Counted from the first letter of the stretch, positions 47,288 through 59,542 are shown. The stretch: 64,000 nucleotides of DNA from Corynebacterium kalidii (GCF_022869005.1 NZ_JALIEA010000012.1:466435-530434); one strand, 5' to 3'. Translations and numbers: made by a program. Notes: generated from the sequence alone by a model not told the origin.

Positions 47288-47510
47288 AGTGTTGGCGTCA
47301 CTACCGCCTGTCAACGATGTCAGGCTGCAAGTGGAGTCACTCCCACCTGAGACCGCCGATCCGGCAGGGCTCGGGTCACCGGAACGGTCAACGGCAACCG
47401 CAGTGCGGGTATGTCCTGACCGTCCGAGGTGCGGTACAGAAGTATCGTCCGGGGGGACAACACTCGCAGTACGCGGTACAAGTTTCTACCACTGCTACTG
47501 AGGAGTTCTC
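47288..47510 (+). promoter_or_regulatory. infC promoter region and long 5' leader
   Basis: The gap between the divergent DUF2339 gene and infC is 287 bp. TAGGCT/TAGTGT boxes at about 47279-47293 are plausible -10 elements and would leave a leader of about 210 nt. It contains a short stem GCCTG...CAGGC near 47310 and several GC-rich inverted segments, but no convincing protein. A leader this long before infC-rpmI-rplT suggests ribosomal-protein or IF3 feedback. I do not recognise a named RNA class. Confidence 0.45.
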
Positions 47511-48032
47511 ATCAGCGCACAAGCTCGCATAAACGACCGGATTCGAGTCCCCGAGGTCCGACTGGTCGGTCCGGGTGGCGAACAGGTCGGTATCGTCCGA
47601 ATCGACGATGCACGCAAGCTGGCCTATGACGCGGACCTCGACCTGGTCGAGGTTGCACCGAACGCCAAGCCGCCCGTGTGCAAGATCATGGACTTCGGCA
47701 AATTCAAGTACGAGCAGGACCAGAAGGCCCGCGAGTCACGCAAGAACCAGCAGCAGACCGTGGTCAAGGAGCAGAAGTTCCGCCCCAAGATCAGCGACAA
47801 CGACTACGAGACGAAGAAGTCCAACGTGGTCCGGTTCCTGGAGAAGGGGTCCAAGGTCAAGGTCACCATCATGTTCCGCGGACGGGAGCAGTCCCGCCCG
47901 GAACTGGGTTTCCGGCTGCTCGAGCGGCTGGCGGACGATGTGCGTGAGTTCGGCGTTGTTGAGACCCGTGCAAAGCAGGACGGTCGCAATATGACGATGG
48001 TGCTGGGACCTGTCCGCAAGGGCAAGAAGTAG
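47511..48032 (+). CDS. infC: Translation initiation factor IF-3 (ATC start codon)
   Basis: IF-3 (173 aa) prevents subunit joining and checks the start codon. The sequence from [20 protein letters not shown] to the C-terminal [19 protein letters not shown] covers both domains. The only start that fits is ATC at 47511. A TGA in frame lies 12 bp upstream, AGGAG sits 5 nt before the ATC, and the next in-frame GTG (47676) would delete 55 residues of the N-domain. Rare start codons on infC are known to mediate autoregulation in other bacteria. It heads the infC-rpmI-rplT operon. Confidence 0.93.
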   Translation: MSAQARINDRIRVPEVRLVGPGGEQVGIVRIDDARKLAYDADLDLVEVAPNAKPPVCKIMDFGKFKYEQDQKARESRKNQQQTVVKEQKFRPKISDNDYETKKSNVVRFLEKGSKVKVTIMFRGREQSRPELGFRLLERLADDVREFGVVETRAKQDGRNMTMVLGPVRKGKK

Positions 48033-48084
48033 TTCCCCGACCTCACCGGTCGGCACCTACCCACGAAGAAGTTAAGGATCCACG

Positions 48085-48279
48085 ATGAAGCAGAAGACCC
48101 ACAAGGGCACCGCCAAGCGCATCAAGGTCACCGGTTCCGGCAAGCTGCGTCGCGAGCAGGCGAACCGTCGCCACCTCCTGGAGGGCAAGCCCTCCAAGCG
48201 CACCCGTCGCCTCAAGGGCACCGAGGACGTTGCACCGGCGGACGTCAAGCGCATCAAGCGCCTGCTGGGCAAGGCCTGA
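48085..48279 (+). CDS. rpmI: 50S ribosomal protein L35
   Basis: A 64-residue basic protein ([20 protein letters not shown] ... [18 protein letters not shown]) with the L35 signature. The ribosome site AAGAAG/AAGGA lies just upstream. It sits 52 bp after infC and 101 bp before rplT in the conserved three-gene operon. Confidence 0.97.
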   Translation: MKQKTHKGTAKRIKVTGSGKLRREQANRRHLLEGKPSKRTRRLKGTEDVAPADVKRIKRLLGKA

Positions 48280-48380
48280 GCGCCTCCACCGTCTCGACTC
48301 GTATCCAGTAATTCCAGGGGTCACCGGGCAACCCGGAACATCCCGAGTATCAAGAAGCTAGAAGATAAGGACGTCCCACC

Positions 48381-48764
48381 ATGGCACGTGTCAAGCGCTC
48401 AGTGAACGCGAAGAAGAAGCGCCGCGAGATCCTCAACGAGGCCTCCGGCTACCGCGGCCAGCGCTCCCGCCTGTACCGCAAGGCCAAGGAGCAGGTCCTC
48501 CACTCCAAGACCTACGCGTTCCGCGACCGTCGCGCACGCAAGGGTGAGTTCCGCAAGCTGTGGATCCAGCGTATCAACGCCGCCGCCCGCGCGAACGACA
48601 TCACCTACAACCGTCTGATCCAGGGCCTGCGTCTCGCCGGCATCGAGGTCGACCGGAAGAACCTCGCCGAGATCGCCGTCTCGGACCCGCAGGCCTTCAC
48701 CGCCCTGGTCGCGGCTGCCAAGGCTGCCCTCCCCGAGGACGTCAACGCACCGGCGTCCAACTAA
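48381..48764 (+). CDS. rplT: 50S ribosomal protein L20
   Basis: L20 (127 aa), an early assembly protein binding 23S rRNA. The sequence follows the family throughout: [56 protein letters not shown] and [24 protein letters not shown]. It ends in an Ala/Pro-rich tail. Codon use is as restricted as in rpsA. In some bacteria L20 represses its own operon through the leader; the long infC leader would be the place. Confidence 0.98.
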   Translation: MARVKRSVNAKKKRREILNEASGYRGQRSRLYRKAKEQVLHSKTYAFRDRRARKGEFRKLWIQRINAAARANDITYNRLIQGLRLAGIEVDRKNLAEIAVSDPQAFTALVAAAKAALPEDVNAPASN

Positions 48765-48779
48765 GGACCCTGCGTCCCA

Positions 48780-48821
48780 CCGCGCCACCGTCTCCGTGTA
48801 CCCCACGGGCGGTCGGCGCGG
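48780..48821 (+). terminator. Terminator of infC-rpmI-rplT
   Basis: Stem CCGCGCC-ACCG / CGGT-(C)-GGCGCGG with one bulge and a 19-nt loop, followed by TTTCTGCGTTT. It starts 16 bp after the rplT stop. Confidence 0.6.
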
Positions 48822-48943
48822 TTTCTGCGTTTCCGGCGACGGCCGGAGCGGCACCGGGCCTGCACCGGACCTGTACCGGTTCCGGGCATGTGAAGTCGGG
48901 CAGGTGGGGTCGGGCGGACGGCCCCAGGCTAGAATCGTGGACC

Positions 48944-49831
48944 ATGACTGAGAACCCGTCCGCACCGTCCCCCGCACGCCCCCTCGCAGCCGACTGGCGG
49001 ACCTGGATGGGGGACGAGCCCTTCACCGAGCGCACCCCGCGCATCGTGAACGCGGCGAAACTGCACCGGGCCGCCGCGCGGAAGAAGGCGGGCCGTTTCC
49101 TCGCGGAAGGCTCCAACGCGGTCTCCTCGGCACTGCGGTACGGCGACGTCGTCGAGGTGTACCTCACCGAGCGGGGCCTCGACGCCGTCGGTGCAGAGTT
49201 CGACACCCTCACCGGTACCGACGACCGGGGTGTCCGCGTGCACCTGATCACCGACCGCGCGGCCGCAGCCCTGTCGGAGTCGGTCACACCCACCGGTATC
49301 TTCGCGCTGTGCCGCCACCAGCTCGTGGACCTGTCCGAGGCGTTGGTCGGGGACCTCGTCGCCGTCCCCGTCGAGACCGCCGAGCCAGGTAACGCCGGCG
49401 CCCTCGTCCGGGTCGCTGACGCCACGGGCGCCGGTTCGGTCATCTTCGCCGGTTCCACGGTCGACCCCCAGGGGGGTAAGGCGGTCCGCGCGTCGGCGGG
49501 TTCGCTGTTCCACCTCCCCGTCGCCCGGCACACCGGTGTCGCGGAGGTCATCGACCTGCTCCACGAGCGTGGATACACCGTCCTGGCCACCTCGGGCGAC
49601 GGTGACATCTCCCTGGACACCGCGGCTGTGTCGCAGGACGGTGAACCCGCACTGCTGGGGCAGCGGATCGCCTGGCTCTTCGGGAACGAGGCCCACGGTC
49701 TGGGGGACTGGCAGGACCTCGCCGACGTCCGGGTGTCCATCCCGATGCGTGGTGCGGCGGAGAGCCTCAACCTCGTCACCGCCGCGGCGATCTGTCTCTA
49801 CGAGACCGCGCGGGTCGCCAGAGGCGCCTGA
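48944..49831 (+). CDS. SpoU-type rRNA 2'-O-methyltransferase
   Basis: SPOUT-class RNA ribose methyltransferase (295 aa). The N-terminal substrate-binding domain (about 30-115) has KLHRAAARKKAGRFLAEG. The knot domain carries the SAM motifs: NAGALVRVADATGAGSVI, WLFGNEAHGL and IPMRGAAESLNLVTAAAI. Position between rplT and pheS equals tsnR (Rv1644) in M. tuberculosis. A methyl target in 23S rRNA is likely; thiostrepton-resistance function is not implied. TAGAAT (48930-48935) is 8 nt before the ATG, consistent with leaderless mRNA. Confidence 0.93.
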   Translation: MTENPSAPSPARPLAADWRTWMGDEPFTERTPRIVNAAKLHRAAARKKAGRFLAEGSNAVSSALRYGDVVEVYLTERGLDAVGAEFDTLTGTDDRGVRVHLITDRAAAALSESVTPTGIFALCRHQLVDLSEALVGDLVAVPVETAEPGNAGALVRVADATGAGSVIFAGSTVDPQGGKAVRASAGSLFHLPVARHTGVAEVIDLLHERGYTVLATSGDGDISLDTAAVSQDGEPALLGQRIAWLFGNEAHGLGDWQDLADVRVSIPMRGAAESLNLVTAAAICLYETARVARGA

Positions 49832-49838
49832 GAACGGT

Positions 49839-49866
49839 CCGGGAGGACGTGTCCCCGACCTCCCGG
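49839..49866 (+). terminator. Hairpin after the rRNA methyltransferase gene
   Basis: CCGGGAGG / CCTCCCGG stem with a 12-nt loop, extended by outer GAACG/CGTTC pairs. It lies 8 bp after the stop, before the pheS promoter (TATCAT at 49884-49889). No T-run follows. Confidence 0.45.
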
Positions 49867-49947
49867 CGTTCCGGTGACCTTGGTATCATCTTGAGTCGAC
49901 TCCAAAAGGGGATCGACCGGGACAAGATTGAGTGCGAGGTGCGCTAG

Positions 49948-50988
<1,041 letters not shown>

Positions 50989-51045
50989 GCCCGCGCCACC
51001 ACTGGAACAACCCCTGTAGAACCTAGAGGAACCGAGCACCCGTCA

Positions 51046-53610
51046 ATGCTGATCTCACAGTCCTGGCTCACCCGCCTTCTGAAGACCTCCACCGCACCGT
51101 TCACCGTCCCGGCAGAGGAGCTGGACGCCGGCTTCGTACGCGTCGGGTTCGAGACGGAGGGGTACGAGCAGATCGAGCCCACCACCGGGCCCCTGGTGTT
51201 CGGCCGCGTCGAGCACATCGAGGAGCTCGAGGGTTTCAAGAAGCCCATCCGCTACTGCGACGTCAACGTCGGCGACGCGAACGGCACCGGCGAGCTGCAG
51301 CACATCATCTGCGGTGCGCGGAACTTCCGTGAGGGCGATGTCGTCATAGTCTCGTTGCCGGGCGCGGTGCTGCCCGGTGGCTTCGAGATCAGTGCGCGTG
51401 AGACCTACGGGCGGACGTCCGAGGGGATGATGTGCTCGGCCGCCGAACTCGGGCTGGCGTCGGTGCAGACCGCCGGGATCATCGCCCTGCGCGGCGCCGA
51501 GGCGGAGGACCCCCGGGTCGTGGTCGGGGAGGACGCGAGGGACTTCCTCGGCCTCGACGACACCGTCTTCGACGTCAACATCACCCCGGACCGCGGGTAC
51601 GCGCTCTCCGCCCGGGGACTGGCCCGTGAACTCGCCAGCTCCTTCTCGCTGACGTTCCGTGACCCCGCCGACGACCCGGCCGCCGCCGCACTGCCGACCG
51701 ACCTGCTGGCCGGGCTGCCCCACGGCACCGACCGTGGCGACCTGCCGCGGATCACCGTGGACGGTGACACGAAGTGCTCCCGTTTCGGGATCCGTAAGGT
51801 CACCGGGATCTCCGCCGACGCCGAATCCCCGTACTGGCTCCAGCGTGAGCTGCTGCTGTGCGGCCAGCGCCCGGTCAACGCCCCGACGGACGTGACGAAC
51901 TACATCATGCTGCTGCTCGGCCAGCCGATGCACGCGTTCGACGCCGACCGGATCTCCGGCGACCTGCACGTCCACCGCGCCGCCGAGGGGCGGACGGTCA
52001 CCACCCTCGACGGGGTCGAACGGACCCTGTCCGGTGAGGACGTCGTCATCTCCGACGACAACGGCATCCAGTCGATGGCCGGCGTCATGGGGGGCTCCAC
52101 CTCGGAGATCTCCGCGTCGACGACGAGCGTGTACTTCGAGGCCGCGCACTTCGACCAGATCACGGTCGCCCGGACGTCGCGCCGGCACCGTCTGTCCTCC
52201 GAGTCGTCCCGCCGTTTCGAGCGGGGGACGGACCCGGCGGTCATCGAGGCGGCCCTGGACTTCGCGGTCGCACTGCTGACCCGTATCGCCGGCGGCCAGG
52301 TCGCCGAGGGGGTGAGCCTGGTCGGGGAGGTGCCGGAGATGCCGGTCATCGACATGCACACCTCGCGTCCCGGCAAGACCGCCGGCATGATCTACCCGTC
52401 CGGGACGACCGTGTCGCGGCTGACGGAGGTCGGTTGTTCGGTGCGTGAGACCGGCGAGCGCGACACCAACGGCGCCAAGGCGATCGAGGTCACCCCGCCG
52501 ACGTGGCGGCCCGACCTGACCATGCCGGCAGACCTCGTCGAGGAGGTCCTGCGGCTCGAGGGCCTGGACAAGATCCCGTCCATCGTGCCGACCGCCCCGG
52601 CCGGCCGTGGTCTGTCCCCCCGGCAGCGCATGCGCCGTGCGGTCGGCCACGCCCTGGCCTGGAACGGTTTCGTGGAGGTGCTGCCCAGCCCCTTCGTCCC
52701 GAACGACGTCTTCGACGTGTGGGGGCTGGACGCCGACGACCCGCGTCGCAACGCGGTCCGCGTCGTCAACCCGCTGGAGAGTGACGTCGCGACGCTCGGC
52801 ACCAGCCTGCTGCCGTCGATGATCGACTCCCTGCGCCGCAACATCGCCCGCGGCCAGCACGACGTCGCACTCTACGGGGTCGAGCAGGTCACCCTGCCCA
52901 CGGCGGAGTCGGGGACCTCGCCGATGCCGTCCACCGCGGCCCGTCCGTCGGACGACGAGGTGGCCGGGCTGCTGTCCTCGCTGCCGGTGCAGCCCCTGAA
53001 CGTCGCGGTCATCGCGGCCGGTCACCGGGAACTCCAGGGCACCTGGGGCGGCGCGGTGGCGTTCGAGGCCGCCGACGTCTTCGACGCCGCGCGTACCGTC
53101 GCCCGCGCCGCAGGCGTCGAGATCACGCTGCGTAACGCCGAGTACCTGCCGTGGCACCCGGGGCGCTGCGCGGAGATCCTCGTCGACGGCGCCGTCGTCG
53201 GACATGCCGGTGAGCTGCACCCGCAGGTCTGCGAGCGGGCCGACCTGCCGAAGCGCACCGTGGCGCTGGAGATGAACCTCGACGCGCTGCCGCTGGAGGA
53301 GTCGTTCCCGCGGCCCGTGATCTCGCCGTTCCCCGCGGTCAACCAGGACGTGGCGGTCGTCGTCGACGAGACCACCCCGGCGGCCGAGGTCGAGCAGGCG
53401 CTGGCGGACGGTGCCGGCGAACTGCTGGAACACATCCGGCTGTTCGACGTCTACCACTCCGAGGCGTTGGGGGAGGGCCGGCGCTCGCTGACCTTCAGCC
53501 TGCGGTTCCGCGCCCCGGACCGCACCCTCACCGAGGACGAGGCCACCGTGGCGCGTGAGGCGGCCGTGGCCGTCGCCGCGGAACGTGTGGATGCGACGTT
53601 GCGGAGCTAG
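51046..53610 (+). CDS. pheT: Phenylalanyl-tRNA synthetase beta subunit
   Basis: Structural and editing subunit (854 aa). Domains in order: an OB-fold tRNA-binding domain (about 45-160), the B3/B4 editing region (about 215-405, with GQRPVNAPTDVTNYIML), the B5 domain (about 415-490) and the catalytic-like core. The C-terminal ferredoxin-fold anticodon-binding domain starts at RPVISPFPAVNQDVAVVV. It follows pheS by 57 bp. A small GCCGCC/GGCGGC hairpin begins at the stop codon (53610-53631) and may terminate the operon. Confidence 0.97.
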   Translation: MLISQSWLTRLLKTSTAPFTVPAEELDAGFVRVGFETEGYEQIEPTTGPLVFGRVEHIEELEGFKKPIRYCDVNVGDANGTGELQHIICGARNFREGDVVIVSLPGAVLPGGFEISARETYGRTSEGMMCSAAELGLASVQTAGIIALRGAEAEDPRVVVGEDARDFLGLDDTVFDVNITPDRGYALSARGLARELASSFSLTFRDPADDPAAAALPTDLLAGLPHGTDRGDLPRITVDGDTKCSRFGIRKVTGISADAESPYWLQRELLLCGQRPVNAPTDVTNYIMLLLGQPMHAFDADRISGDLHVHRAAEGRTVTTLDGVERTLSGEDVVISDDNGIQSMAGVMGGSTSEISASTTSVYFEAAHFDQITVARTSRRHRLSSESSRRFERGTDPAVIEAALDFAVALLTRIAGGQVAEGVSLVGEVPEMPVIDMHTSRPGKTAGMIYPSGTTVSRLTEVGCSVRETGERDTNGAKAIEVTPPTWRPDLTMPADLVEEVLRLEGLDKIPSIVPTAPAGRGLSPRQRMRRAVGHALAWNGFVEVLPSPFVPNDVFDVWGLDADDPRRNAVRVVNPLESDVATLGTSLLPSMIDSLRRNIARGQHDVALYGVEQVTLPTAESGTSPMPSTAARPSDDEVAGLLSSLPVQPLNVAVIAAGHRELQGTWGGAVAFEAADVFDAARTVARAAGVEITLRNAEYLPWHPGRCAEILVDGAVVGHAGELHPQVCERADLPKRTVALEMNLDALPLEESFPRPVISPFPAVNQDVAVVVDETTPAAEVEQALADGAGELLEHIRLFDVYHSEALGEGRRSLTFSLRFRAPDRTLTEDEATVAREAAVAVAAERVDATLRS

Positions 53611-53668
53611 CCGCCCCGGGGTCCCGGCGGCGGGGGGGCGGGACCCGGCACTGTATGTATAAAAACCG

Positions 53669-53717
53669 GAATGATGCATAACTTGCGTCATTCGCCGTCC
53701 CGGTGCATACTTGCACC
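53669..53717. promoter_or_regulatory. argC promoter with ARG-box-like inverted repeats
   Basis: Two inverted repeats. The first is GAATGATGCA-TAACT-TGCGTCATTC (53669-53693, one mismatch). The second is GGTGCA-TACT-TGCACC (53702-53717, perfect), ending at the argC ATG. They share TGCATA(A)CTTGC. A promoter fits inside them: -35 TTGCGT (53683-53688), 17 bp, -10 CATACT (53706-53711), then 6 nt to the ATG, so argC mRNA is probably leaderless. ArgR, encoded downstream, is the expected repressor. Confidence 0.65.
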
Positions 53718-54731
53718 ATGATTTCCATCGCAGTCGCAGGCGCCAGCGGGTACGCCGGCGGAGAAGCGCTCCGCCTCCTCCTGAACCACCCCGGCCACGG
53801 CCGGGACTTCGAGATCGGCGCGCTCACCGGCGCGTCCAACGCCGGTCAGCGGTTCGGCAGCCTCGTCCCCGGTCTGCCGCAGCTGGCCGACCGTGTGGTC
53901 CGGGAGACTACCGAAGAGGTCCTCGCCGGCCATGACGTGGCGATCCTCGCGTTGCCGCACGGGGTGTCGTCCTCACTGGACCTCGGTGACACCGTGGTCC
54001 TGGACTGCGGCGCCGACCGTCGGCTCACCTCGGAAAGCGACTGGGACGCCTACTACGGCGGCACCTACCCCGGGAGCTGGCCCTACGGCATCCCCGAGCT
54101 GCCCGGGAACCGTCCCACGATCGCCGCGGCCACCGGGGTGGCCGTACCCGGCTGCTTCCCGACCGGAGCCACCCTCGCGATGCTGCCCGGGATGGCCGCG
54201 GGCCTGATCAGCCGGGACGTCTCCGTTGTCTCCGTCACCGGGGTCACCGGTGCGGGGAAGAAGCCCGCGGTGGGCCTGCTCGGTGGGGAGACCATGGGGA
54301 ACCTCCGTGCCTACAAGGTCGGCAGCCACCGGCACACCCCGGAGATCGCGCAGAACATCCGGCGGGTCGCACCGGACGGCGCCGACACGCGGGTGACCTT
54401 CACCCCGGTCCTCGCCCCGCTCGGCCGGGGGATCCTGACGACCGTGACCGCCCGGGCGACCGGGGACGCGGACGCGCTGCGGGACGCCTACGAACGCTTC
54501 TGCGCCGACGAGCCCTTCCTGCACCTGCTCCCGGAGGGTGAGCAACCGGAGGTCAAGAGCGTGGCCGGTACCAACATGGCGCATATCCAGGTCACCGTGA
54601 CCGACGGCATGGTCGTGGCCACCAGCGCGATCGACAACCTGACCAAGGGCACTGCCGGCGCGGCCGTGCAGTGCCTCAACCTGATCCAGGGCTGGGACGA
54701 GACCGCAGGTCTCCCGATGGCCGGACTCTGA
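53718..54731 (+). CDS. argC: N-acetyl-gamma-glutamyl-phosphate reductase
   Basis: Reduces N-acetylglutamyl phosphate to the semialdehyde with NADPH (337 aa). The NADP site is [16 protein letters not shown]. The catalytic Cys is in [24 protein letters not shown] and the [11 protein letters not shown] segment are typical. It is the first gene of argCJBDFRGH. The chosen ATG begins the Rossmann strand [11 protein letters not shown]; an upstream alternative five codons earlier would begin inside the operator repeat. Confidence 0.97.
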   Translation: MISIAVAGASGYAGGEALRLLLNHPGHGRDFEIGALTGASNAGQRFGSLVPGLPQLADRVVRETTEEVLAGHDVAILALPHGVSSSLDLGDTVVLDCGADRRLTSESDWDAYYGGTYPGSWPYGIPELPGNRPTIAAATGVAVPGCFPTGATLAMLPGMAAGLISRDVSVVSVTGVTGAGKKPAVGLLGGETMGNLRAYKVGSHRHTPEIAQNIRRVAPDGADTRVTFTPVLAPLGRGILTTVTARATGDADALRDAYERFCADEPFLHLLPEGEQPEVKSVAGTNMAHIQVTVTDGMVVATSAIDNLTKGTAGAAVQCLNLIQGWDETAGLPMAGL

Positions 54732-54753
54732 CAAGAACGAGGACCACACCACC

Positions 54754-55956
54754 ATGAGCCAAGAACTTGACCCGACCACGTCCGCCGGGGCGACGGGCGT
54801 GACCGCGGCGACGGGCTTCCGCGCCGCGGCGACCACCGCCGGAATCAAGCCGTCCGGGAAGTCGGACATGGCGCTCGTCGTCAACGACGGCCCCGAGTAC
54901 ACCGCCGCAGCCGTCTTCACCCGCAACCGCGTCGTCGCGTCCCCGGTGAAGCTCACCCGCGCCCACAACGACGGCACCTTCCGGGCCGTGGTCCTCAACG
55001 CCGGCAACGCCAACGCCTGCAACGGCGAACAGGGCGACCGCGACGCCGCGGCCACCGCGGAGGCCGTCGCGGACCGGCTGGGCGTGGACGCCACGGACGT
55101 CGCCGTGTGCTCCACCGGACTCATCGGTGACACCCTCCCGATGGACAAGGTGTTCAACGGTGTCGACACGCTGACCACGGACATCCGGGCAGACGCCGCG
55201 ACCTCCCCGGAGTCGGCCACCGCCGCCGCCGAGGCCATCATGACCACCGACCTGGTCAGCAAGCAGGCCGTCTTCCACGGCGACGGGTGGACCCTGGGCG
55301 GAATGGGCAAGGGCGTGGGCATGATGGCCCCGTCCCTGGCCACGATGCTCATCGTCCTGACCACCGACGCACACGTCGAGGACCCGGCACCGGCGCTCAA
55401 GGCGTCCACCGAGGTGACCTTCGACTGCGTCGACATCGACGGGTCGACCTCCACCAACGACACGGTGATCCTCATGGCCAACGGGGCCTCCGGGGTGACG
55501 CCGTCCGACGAGGAGTTCCGTACCGCCGTCCACGCCGTGTGCCTCGACCTCGCAAAGCAGCTGCAGGCGGATGCCGAAGGTGTGACGAAGCGGGTCTCGA
55601 TCACCGTCACCGGCACGGACTCCGACGCCGACGCGAAGGTCGCCGCCCGCGTCCTCGGACGTGACAGCCTGTTCAAGTGCGCGATGTTCGGTTCGGACCC
55701 GAACTGGGGCCGTACGCTCGCTGCGGTGGGGATGGCCCCGGTGGCGATGGACCCCGACCGTATCTCCGTCAGCTTCAACGGCCAGCCTGTCTGCGTCAAC
55801 GCCACCGGCGCCCCCGGGGCCCGTGACGTCGACCTCTCCGGAACCGACATCGACGTGCTCGTCGACCTCGGGACCGGGGGAGAGGGCAAGGCCACGGTCT
55901 GGACGACAGACCTGTCCCACGACTACGTCCACATCAACTCCGCCTACAGCTCATAG
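54754..55956 (+). CDS. argJ: Glutamate N-acetyltransferase (ornithine acetyltransferase)
   Basis: Recycles the acetyl group from acetylornithine to glutamate (400 aa). The proenzyme cleaves itself at Ala196-Thr197 in SLATML, with the new N-terminal Thr as nucleophile; upstream KGVGMMAP matches the family. The oxyanion residues are in [13 protein letters not shown] and [13 protein letters not shown] lie in the beta chain. No argA-like domain is fused. Whether it is mono- or bifunctional (also acetylating glutamate with acetyl-CoA) cannot be read from the sequence. Confidence 0.96.
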   Translation: MSQELDPTTSAGATGVTAATGFRAAATTAGIKPSGKSDMALVVNDGPEYTAAAVFTRNRVVASPVKLTRAHNDGTFRAVVLNAGNANACNGEQGDRDAAATAEAVADRLGVDATDVAVCSTGLIGDTLPMDKVFNGVDTLTTDIRADAATSPESATAAAEAIMTTDLVSKQAVFHGDGWTLGGMGKGVGMMAPSLATMLIVLTTDAHVEDPAPALKASTEVTFDCVDIDGSTSTNDTVILMANGASGVTPSDEEFRTAVHAVCLDLAKQLQADAEGVTKRVSITVTGTDSDADAKVAARVLGRDSLFKCAMFGSDPNWGRTLAAVGMAPVAMDPDRISVSFNGQPVCVNATGAPGARDVDLSGTDIDVLVDLGTGGEGKATVWTTDLSHDYVHINSAYSS

Positions 55957-55966
55957 AGGAGCAGTC

Positions 55967-56894
<928 letters not shown>

Positions 56895-56902
<8 letters not shown>

Positions 56903-58064
56903 CATCACCTGGAAGCAGCGGTGGGACACCACCCTCATGCCGACCTACGGGACGCCCGCGGTGGAGCTGGTCTCCGGGGCCGGGGCGCGCGTCGTCGACG
57001 CCGACGGACGCGAGTACATCGATCTCCTGGCCGGCATCGCCGTCAACTCGCTGGGACATGCGCACCCGGCCCTGGTCGAGGCGGTCTCCCGCCAGGTGGC
57101 GACCCTCGGCCACACCTCGAACATCCACGCGCACCCCCGGGTCATCGAGCTGGCGGAGAAGCTGCAGGAGCTCACTGGACCGGATGCGCGGGTGTTCTTC
57201 TCCAACTCCGGCGCCGAGGCCAACGAGGCCGCGTTCAAGATCACACGCTTGACCGGAAGGAACCGTCTGCTGGCCGCGGAGCACGGTTTCCACGGCCGTA
57301 CCATGGGGTCGCTGGCGCTGACGGGGCAACCCGATAAACGGGCGCCGTTCGAGCCGCTCCCGGGCGGCGTGGAGTTCTACCCCTACGGCGACATCGACGC
57401 CCTCCGCGCGCTCGTGGAGCAGGACGGCCGCGCCGAGGACACCGCCGCCGTCTTCCTCGAGTCGATCCAGGGGGAGACCGGCGTGGTCCCCGCACCCGAG
57501 GGCTTCCTCACCGAGGTCCGCGCGCTGTGCGACGAGTACGGGATCCTCATGGTCGTCGACGAGGTCCAGGCCGGCATCGGCCGGACCGGCCGGTGGTTCG
57601 GCTACCAGGTGGAGGACGTGGTGCCGGACGTCGTCACCCTGGCCAAGGGACTCGGCGGTGGCCTCCCCATCGGCGCCTGCGTGGCCGTGACACCGGCCGC
57701 CCAGCTGATGGCCAAGGGACACCACGGGTCGACCTTCGGCGGTAACCCGGTCGCCTGCGCCGCCGGGTGCGCCGTCATCGACACGATCCGCGCGGAGGAC
57801 CTGCGCGGACACGTCCTCGACATGGAACGGATCATCCGGGCCGCCCTCGAACCGCTGGACGCGGTCACCGGCGTCCGGGGCAGGGGCCTGATGCTCGGCG
57901 TGGTGCTCGACGGGCCGCGCCCCGGCCTGGCCGACGCCGCGCTGGCCGCCGGTCTGCTGGTCAACCAACCGGCGCCCGACGTACTGCGGCTCGTTCCGCC
58001 GCTCACCGTCACGGAGACCGACATCCGTGAATCACTCGCCACGATCAAGGAGCTGCTGTCATGA
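56895..58064 (+). CDS. argD: Acetylornithine aminotransferase
   Basis: Class III PLP aminotransferase (389 aa). The PLP lysine is K251 in [14 protein letters not shown]. Other marks are [53 protein letters not shown] and [14 protein letters not shown]. Its start overlaps argB by 8 bp and its end overlaps argF by 4 bp (ATGA). In actinobacteria it may also serve as succinyl-DAP aminotransferase in lysine synthesis (inference from family). Confidence 0.97.
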
Positions 58065-58960
58065 CCCGTCACTTCCTCGCCGACGACTCCGTCTCCGTCG
58101 CCGAACAGGCCGAGATCCTCGACCTGGGCATGGAGATGGTCAAGGACCCCTACCGGACCAGCCTGCGGAACAAGTCCGTCGCGGTCCTGTTCGACAAGAC
58201 CTCCACCCGGACGCGGTTCTCCTTCGACGTCGGTATCCATCAGCTCGGCGGACACCCCGTCGTCGTCGACTCCGGGAAGTCCCAGATGGGCAAGAAGGAG
58301 TCGTACCAGGACACCGGTGCCGTGCTCTCCCGGTTCGTCGACGCCGTCGTGTGGCGCACCGGGGCCCACCAGAACCTCCACGACATGGCCGAGACCGCCA
58401 CGGTACCGGTCGTCAACGCGCTGTGCGATGACTTCCACCCCTGCCAGATTCTGGCGGACCTGCTGACCATCCGGCAGCACAAGGGGGACCTCAAGGGCCT
58501 CCGCGCCGTGTACCTTGGGGACGGGGCCAACAACATGGCGAACTCGTACATGCTCGGCTTCGCGACCGCCGGGGTGGACATCACGATCGCCGCGCCGAAG
58601 GGTTTCCAGCCCGAACAGCGGTTCATCGACCGGGCGCAGGCCCGGGCCGACGAGACCGGCGCGACACTGACCGTCACCGGGACCCCCGACGTGACCGGTG
58701 CGGACGTCGTCATCACCGACACCTGGGTGTCGATGGGCATGGACGCCGACCGGGACACCGACGCACTGGTGCCGTTCCAGGTGACCGAGGAACTTATGGC
58801 GACGGCGGACAAGGACGCGGTCTTCATGCACTGCCTCCCGGCGTACCGCGGCTACGAGGTGACCGCCGGTGTCATCGACGGACCCCAGTCGGTCGTGTTC
58901 GACGAGGCGGAGAACCGGCTCCACGCACAGAAGGCGCTGCTGGAATGGCTGCTGAGCTGA
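58061..58960 (+). CDS. argF: Ornithine carbamoyltransferase
   Basis: Makes citrulline from ornithine and carbamoyl phosphate (299 aa). The carbamoyl-phosphate loop is [10 protein letters not shown]. The second site is in [12 protein letters not shown], and the ornithine-binding loop is DTWVSMGM followed by MHCLPAYRG. The N-terminus MTRHFLADD is typical of actinobacteria. The gene ends inside argR (16-bp overlap). Confidence 0.97.
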   Translation: MTRHFLADDSVSVAEQAEILDLGMEMVKDPYRTSLRNKSVAVLFDKTSTRTRFSFDVGIHQLGGHPVVVDSGKSQMGKKESYQDTGAVLSRFVDAVVWRTGAHQNLHDMAETATVPVVNALCDDFHPCQILADLLTIRQHKGDLKGLRAVYLGDGANNMANSYMLGFATAGVDITIAAPKGFQPEQRFIDRAQARADETGATLTVTGTPDVTGADVVITDTWVSMGMDADRDTDALVPFQVTEELMATADKDAVFMHCLPAYRGYEVTAGVIDGPQSVVFDEAENRLHAQKALLEWLLS

Positions 58961-59484
58961 ACCCCCAGACGCCGTTGACCCGGTCGGCACGACAGGGGTT
59001 GATCTCCCGGCTCGTCGACACCCGGCGGGTGGCGAGCCAACGCCACCTCCAGGACCTCCTCGCCGCCGAAGGCGTGGAGATCACCCAGGCGACGTTGTCC
59101 AGGGACCTCGTCGACCTCGGGGCGCGCAAGGTCCGGGCCGACGGCCGGTCCTTCTACAGCCTCAGCGAGACCGACACCGACCTGTCCGCGGACGGGCCCG
59201 CGCGGCTCCGCAGGATCCTCGTCGAACTCCTCGTCGCCACCGACCACTCCGGGAACACCGCGGTCCTGCGGACCCCGCCCGGGGCGGCGCAGTACCTGGC
59301 CAGTGTCATCGACCGCTCCGACCTGCCCGAGGTGGTGGCGACCATCGCCGGGGACGACACCGTGTTCGTCCTCGCCAGGGACCCGGTCGACGGCCGTGCC
59401 CTCGCCGAGCACCTGCACGAGATCTCGGTGTCGCCGGCACCGTCCGTGCACGGTGGGTCACACCCACCAGATACACTCAGCTGA
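58945..59484 (+). CDS. argR: Arginine repressor ArgR
   Basis: Hexameric arginine-responsive repressor (179 aa). The N-terminal winged helix (about 12-80) has [48 protein letters not shown] split over the usual positions. The C-terminal arginine-binding/oligomerisation domain has [16 protein letters not shown] and [10 protein letters not shown] Ser/Pro-rich tail of about 18 residues follows. It sits inside the operon, so it is likely subject to its own control through the repeats before argC. Confidence 0.95.
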   Translation: MAAELNPQTPLTRSARQGLISRLVDTRRVASQRHLQDLLAAEGVEITQATLSRDLVDLGARKVRADGRSFYSLSETDTDLSADGPARLRRILVELLVATDHSGNTAVLRTPPGAAQYLASVIDRSDLPEVVATIAGDDTVFVLARDPVDGRALAEHLHEISVSPAPSVHGGSHPPDTLS

Positions 59485-59542
59485 GAAGCTGGGACTTCCA
59501 TCCGCGTAACCCCCACACAACCCGAAAGGACTGACGAACACC

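Noticed and set aside
45158..47314. 718-codon frame overlapping the DUF2339 gene on the same strand
   Set aside because: The alternative frame at 45274-47223 has clear membrane helices and a proper start; this one is Arg/Pro/Gly low-complexity.
49867..49947. T-box or leader-peptide attenuator before pheS
   Set aside because: The leader is only about 50 nt, and I see no T-box sequence, Phe-rich leader peptide or alternative stems.
51055..53691. 878-codon open frame on the minus strand opposite pheT
   Set aside because: Shadow of pheT; the composition (Arg, Gly, Asp, Val runs) is typical of antisense reading in GC-rich DNA.
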